Program-made: the position numbers and the translations under genes | Assembly: GCA_050944915.1 (NCBI GenBank) | Contig: JBMNRY010000079.1 | Coordinates: 1-9,267 of the forward strand | Origin: JBMNRY01 sp050944915 | GTDB lineage: Bacteria; Bacillota; Limnochordia; JAAZLZ01 | Length of the DNA: 9,267 bases | Direction: 5' to 3' | Shown here: positions 7,030 to 9,267 of the stretch, in pieces | Layout of the letters: each line of letters begins with the position of its first letter | How positions within the stretch are numbered: the stretch's first letter is position 1 | Notes under the pieces: generated by a model | Seen by the model: the letters and a program-made list of their open reading frames with translations, nothing else | Database searches by the model: none | Told to the model about the DNA's origin: nothing

Positions 7030-7084
7030 AATATCCCCTCCTTTCCAAATTAGCTTACTGCTACTATATGCGACGATGGCTTTT

Positions 7085-7921
7085 TTAACTCTCTTGGAGG
7101 GCATCTTCCAGGGCTTGGGCCATGACCTCTACCGGTGCCTTCTCTCCAGTCCAGATTTCTAAGGCCTTCACCCCTTGATAAAGGAGCATGGCTAAGCCGT
7201 CGACGGTGGCACAGCCCCTTGAGGCGGCCGCCTGAAGGAGGGCCGTCTGCCGGGGCTTATAAACGATATCGACGACAACTGTTTCCCGCCGCAGCCAGTG
7301 GGCCGGAAAAGGCGGTGGGACATCCCCACCCATGCCGTAGGAGCTAGCATTGACCAAAAGGTCGCTGATCGCCAAAAGCTTCGGTAACTCCTCCCAAGGA
7401 TAGGCATCTCCTTGGGGTAGGCTGGCCGCTAAAGCCTCGGCCCGGGCATAGGTGCGGTTGACGATATTGATTTGGGACGCGCCCCTCAAATGCCCTTGGA
7501 CTGCGATGGCCCGGGCGGCCCCTCCCGCGCCGAGGATGGTGATCTTCTGGCCTTGGGCCCTCCAGTCCAAACCCTCTTCGAGCCCTAAATAGAATCCTTC
7601 TCCATCGGTATTATAGCCCTTAAGACGGCCGTCTCGGTGAACGATGGTGTTGACGGCACCGATGAGGCGGGCCTCACGGCTTAGTTCATCTAAATGGGCA
7701 ATTACCGCCTCTTTATGGGGCACCGTCACGTTCACCCCAACCAAACCTAGGGCCTTGATCCCAGCGATAGCTTCCCCAACCTGATCAGGTGCCACAGGCA
7801 GGGGGATGTAGACCCAATCCAGTCCCAGATGGGCAAAGGCCCGATTATGCATCGGCGGTGATAGACTATGGGCCACAGGCCAGCCCATTATACCTACAAC
7901 CTTTGTTTCCCCAGTGAGCAT
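7085..7921 (-). CDS. aroE: Shikimate dehydrogenase (NADP+)
   Basis: AroE reduces 3-dehydroshikimate to shikimate in the aromatic amino acid pathway. With the start at ATG 7921 the protein has 278 residues, typical for the family. Motifs: SLSP (19-22) for shikimate binding, NVTVPHK (64-70) with catalytic Lys70, NTDG (104-107) with catalytic Asp106, the dinucleotide loop GAGGAA (131-136), NRT (155-157), and DGLAMLLYQG (241-250). NASSYGMGG (191-199) varies from the usual NAT(P/S)xGM. A GGGGTGA SD lies 5 bases upstream of the ATG. The frame stays open up to a TTG at 8005, but that codon is part of the proposed -35 box, so the longer form is rejected. Being paired with ddl rather than with other aro genes is unusual but not diagnostic. 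Confidence 0.96.
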   Translation of the reverse strand: MLTGETKVVGIMGWPVAHSLSPPMHNRAFAHLGLDWVYIPLPVAPDQVGEAIAGIKALGLVGVNVTVPHKEAVIAHLDELSREARLIGAVNTIVHRDGRLKGYNTDGEGFYLGLEEGLDWRAQGQKITILGAGGAARAIAVQGHLRGASQINIVNRTYARAEALAASLPQGDAYPWEELPKLLAISDLLVNASSYGMGGDVPPPFPAHWLRRETVVVDIVYKPRQTALLQAAASRGCATVDGLAMLLYQGVKALEIWTGEKAPVEVMAQALEDALQES

Positions 7922-7970
7922 CCCTTCACCCCATTGGCAAAAGTTTCTTGGACTAAAGGAGTAAGGACGG

Positions 7971-7983
7971 TACATACTATGTA
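7971..7983. repeat. Perfect 6+1+6 palindrome overlapping the aroE -10 element
   Basis: TACATA-C-TATGTA is a perfect odd-length palindrome centred on 7977. It covers the proposed aroE -10 hexamer (7976-7981). A repressor dimer bound here would block the promoter, so it is a candidate operator; I cannot tie it to a known regulator. Confidence 0.35.
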
Positions 7984-8005
7984 GCGAGAGATCGGAGATA
8001 GTCAA
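7976..8005 (-). promoter_or_regulatory. Probable sigma-A promoter of aroE-ddl
   Basis: On the minus strand TTGACT (8000-8005, five of six bases of the -35 consensus) and CATAGT (7976-7981, four of six) are separated by 18 bases. The start would fall near 7969, about 48 bases before the aroE ATG. The placement excludes the longer aroE reading frame. The promoter lies inside the outer arm region of the inverted-repeat structure at 7986-8130, so sense and antisense transcription would interfere here. Confidence 0.5.
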
Positions 8006-8130
8006 GTGTCGCAGTCCGTTTCGCTGGTCACCGCTTGGTTTCTACCGAAACGAGGTCTCTCTTCAACATCGAAGATGACAGAGCCACCTTTGCTCTACTG
8101 CCCACTATAAGAACTAGCCTCCGGTCTCTC
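7986..8130 (+). ncRNA. Candidate structured noncoding RNA, family not recognised
   Basis: The stretch is closed by a 12-bp helix: GAGAGAUCGGAG (7986-7997) pairs with CUCCGGUCUCUC (8119-8130), including one U-G pair on the plus strand. On the minus strand that pair becomes an A-C mismatch, which favours plus. Nested inside are AUAGU/ACUAU (7998-8002 with 8104-8108), GCAGU/ACUGC (8011-8015 with 8097-8101), CGUUUCG/CGAAACG (8017-8023 with 8046-8052), AGAGC/GCUCU (8080-8084 with 8092-8096), and a small CAUC-GAA-GAUG hairpin (8067-8077). A second GGUCUCUC (8054-8061) could compete for the 5' arm. A hairpin with a U-rich tail follows one base later. I see no tRNA, SRP, RNase P, tmRNA or T-box signature. 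A plus-strand promoter is weak (TACTAT at 7975-7980 without a good -35). A miniature inverted-repeat element is the main alternative; no target duplication is seen. Confidence 0.4.
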
Positions 8131-8133
8131 CAA
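8104..8133 (-). promoter_or_regulatory. Possible upstream minus-strand promoter
   Basis: TATAGT (8104-8109, five of six -10 bases) lies 18 bases downstream of a weak TTGGAG (8128-8133). A start near 8098 would give aroE a long leader covering most of the structured region. The same bases take part in the nested helices, so the match may be incidental. Confidence 0.25.
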
Positions 8134-8169
8134 ATGGGATCAGCCCTCGCTGACCCCATTTTATTTATA
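8132..8169 (+). terminator. Terminator-like hairpin between the lonC-like gene and the structured region
   Basis: AAATGGG-A-TCAGC (8132-8144) pairs with GCTGA-C-CCCATTT (8149-8161) around a four-base CCTC loop. On the plus strand there is one A-C mismatch, and the stem runs into TTTTATTTATA. On the minus strand the mismatch becomes a G-U pair, giving 13 continuous pairs, but only three U residues end the stem. It may terminate in both directions: weakly for the lonC-like gene, and better for a plus-strand RNA. Confidence 0.5.
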
Positions 8170-8193
8170 CCCCGCAGGGGAAGTATCAAACCC

Positions 8194-9267
8194 TCAGTTA
8201 AGGGCCTTCTTTGAAGGTAAGGGAGTCACCAAAAGACGATCTAGCATCTCCCGAACCGATTCCACCGGCACTACTTCCACCCCTTGCAGGTTGGCCGGGA
8301 CATCGACGGCATTTTCCCTGGGGATGACTACCCTTTTTATACCCGCTTGCCGGGCGCCATAAAGCTTTTCCGGAATACCTCCGACGGCCTTTAGTTTCCC
8401 CCGGATGGAGACTTCCCCGGTCACCGCCATATCCTGCCTGATGGCCACTCCTTGGGTGGCGCTGATGATCGCGGTCAAGATGGCCCCTCCCGCCGAAGGC
8501 CCATCCACATGGGCACCGCCGATGACGTTAATATGGATATCGAAATCTTCCAGCTCTTGCCCTGTTAACAGGCGAAACAGGGAAGCGGCATTGAAAACCG
8601 AGTCTTTAGCCATGCTGCCCGCGGTTTCATTAAAACGAATAGTTCCCCCACCGGGCTTGCGAGCGGGAAAGGCCACAGCTTCGATCTCTAAGAGGGTTCC
8701 AAAAAAGCCCCGCACAGCCAAACCGAGGACTTTGCCTACCTCCGGTTCCCCGGTGCCTTTAATGCGCACATAGGGGGAGATCCGCCCGGTAGAGACTACT
8801 TCTTCGATCTCGGCTTTGGTGATCACCACCGGCCTTGTCGTCCTTTTGTAAAGGGCTAAACCGTAGGCATCGGCCAATAGGCCGATGGCTTTGCGTCCTT
8901 CCACGGTGTATTGGGCGATGGTGGCCGCCACATCTTCCTCCAGGCTCACCTGGATACGCTGGGCAGCCGCTTCGACGATAGCCTGGATATCCCTCGGTGT
9001 CAGGGGATCTAAGAAGACTTCGGCACACCGAGAGCGCAGGGCCGGGTTGATTTCCTCAGGCTGCCTGGTGGTGGCCCCGATGAGGACGAAGTCAGCCGGG
9101 GCTCCCTTTTCAAACAAATGCCTAATATATTTCGGTATATTAGGATCCTCGGGATCATAATAAGGCGATTCAAAGGTAACCCGTTTATCCTCCAGCACTT
9201 TCAGCAGCTTATTCTGCAGAATAGGCTCCAATTCACCGATCTCATCGATAAATAACACACCGCCGTG
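8194..9267 (-). CDS. lonC: LonC/LonB-like sporulation ATP-dependent protease, C-terminal part (cut by window edge)
   Basis: The frame runs from the window edge to a TGA at 8194, giving 357 residues that begin in the AAA+ Walker B segment (HGGVLFIDEIGE). The upstream Walker A and N-terminal part lie outside the window. Counting from the Met/Val at 9258, visible features are the acidic Walker B pair (5-6), a family-specific insertion SPYYDPEDPN (31-40), sensor-1 GATTR (61-65), NPALRSRC with a probable arginine finger (71-78), and the serine-lysine protease domain. The dyad is Ser255 in DGPSAGG and Lys298 in GIPEKL; their 43-residue spacing equals that of E. coli Lon (679 and 722). The insertion and the lack of LonA's N-terminal style context point to LonB or LonC, forms tied to endospore formers. 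I prefer LonC because the C-terminal part is long and the gene is near dnaB, as I recall for clostridia, but LonB is not excluded. Confidence 0.9.
   Translation of the reverse strand, partial: HGGVLFIDEIGELEPILQNKLLKVLEDKRVTFESPYYDPEDPNIPKYIRHLFEKGAPADFVLIGATTRQPEEINPALRSRCAEVFLDPLTPRDIQAIVEAAAQRIQVSLEEDVAATIAQYTVEGRKAIGLLADAYGLALYKRTTRPVVITKAEIEEVVSTGRISPYVRIKGTGEPEVGKVLGLAVRGFFGTLLEIEAVAFPARKPGGGTIRFNETAGSMAKDSVFNAASLFRLLTGQELEDFDIHINVIGGAHVDGPSAGGAILTAIISATQGVAIRQDMAVTGEVSIRGKLKAVGGIPEKLYGARQAGIKRVVIPRENAVDVPANLQGVEVVPVESVREMLDRLLVTPLPSKKALN

Noticed and set aside
5980..7104. Longer ddl reading frame starting at ATG 7104 (374 residues)
   Set aside because: The added 25 residues are not family-like and overlap aroE, while TTG 7029 has a near-consensus SD and gives a normal N-terminus.
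7085..8005. Longer aroE reading frame starting at TTG 8005 (306 residues)
   Set aside because: The codon lies within the proposed -35 box; ATG 7921 has an SD and begins the conserved region.
8028..8105. Minus-strand 25-codon frame with GTG start and a distant GGAGG
   Set aside because: The SD spacing is about 12 bases, the peptide is featureless, and the region is better explained by nested inverted repeats.
7986..8130. tRNA, 6S RNA, T-box or SRP RNA in the lonC-aroE gap
   Set aside because: No T-loop or anticodon arm, no T-box bulge sequence and no SRP core; the branched core does not look like the simple rod of 6S RNA.
7986..8130. Miniature transposon with 12-bp terminal repeats
   Set aside because: Flanking bases show no target-site duplication and no second copy is in the window; kept only as an alternative to a noncoding RNA.
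8194..9258. Treating the Lon-like gene as complete from GTG 9258
   Set aside because: The frame continues as HGG to the window edge, and the AAA+ domain would lack Walker A; the gene is truncated by the window.

Overview
The window looks like chromosomal housekeeping DNA from a spore-forming Bacillota (Firmicutes) lineage, more clostridial than Bacillus-like. The evidence is a Lon protease of the LonB/LonC sporulation type, a Gram-positive DnaD primosome protein beside the replicative helicase, a YabE-like DUF348-G5-3D cell-wall protein next to rsmA, and a YkuK/DUF458 protein. Base composition is moderate and even. I see no insertion sequence, phage gene, CRISPR array, tRNA or rRNA. Every recognised gene lies on the minus strand, so transcription reads from high to low coordinates.

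Layout, in the direction of transcription: (1) 9267-8194, C-terminal part of a LonC/LonB-like protease, cut by the window edge. (2) 8193-7922, a 272-base gap with a 12-bp inverted repeat enclosing further nested inverted repeats (possible structured RNA), a hairpin that is U-rich on the plus strand, and the likely aroE promoter. (3) 7921-5980, aroE (shikimate dehydrogenase) then ddl (D-alanine-D-alanine ligase). (4) 5979-5820, a gap with a plus-strand terminator-like hairpin, a direct repeat and the likely dnaD promoter. (5) 5819-1619, a compact run in which neighbours overlap or nearly touch: dnaD, dnaB, a 65-residue orphan, the YabE-like protein, and rsmA. (6) 1564-1094, ykuK-like RNase H-fold protein after a 54-base gap. 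(7) 1027-239, a copper-amine-oxidase-N-type domain joined to what looks like a catalytically dead amidase_3 domain. (8) 79-1, the first 26 codons of an unidentified gene. The gap 238-126 holds only short, weak inverted repeats and nothing I would call.

Functionally, the dnaD-dnaB pair serves replication restart and initiation, rsmA serves ribosome maturation, and ddl, the 3D protein and perhaps the degenerate amidase concern peptidoglycan. The LonC-like protease and the 3D protein fit a sporulating cell. The arrangement joins two blocks that are separate in Bacillus subtilis (the helicase region and the yabE-rnmV-ksgA region), with no rnmV and no dnaI-type loader in view.

The parts most worth a second look are the gap 7986-8161 (candidate noncoding RNA) and the fused degenerate amidase at 239-1027.
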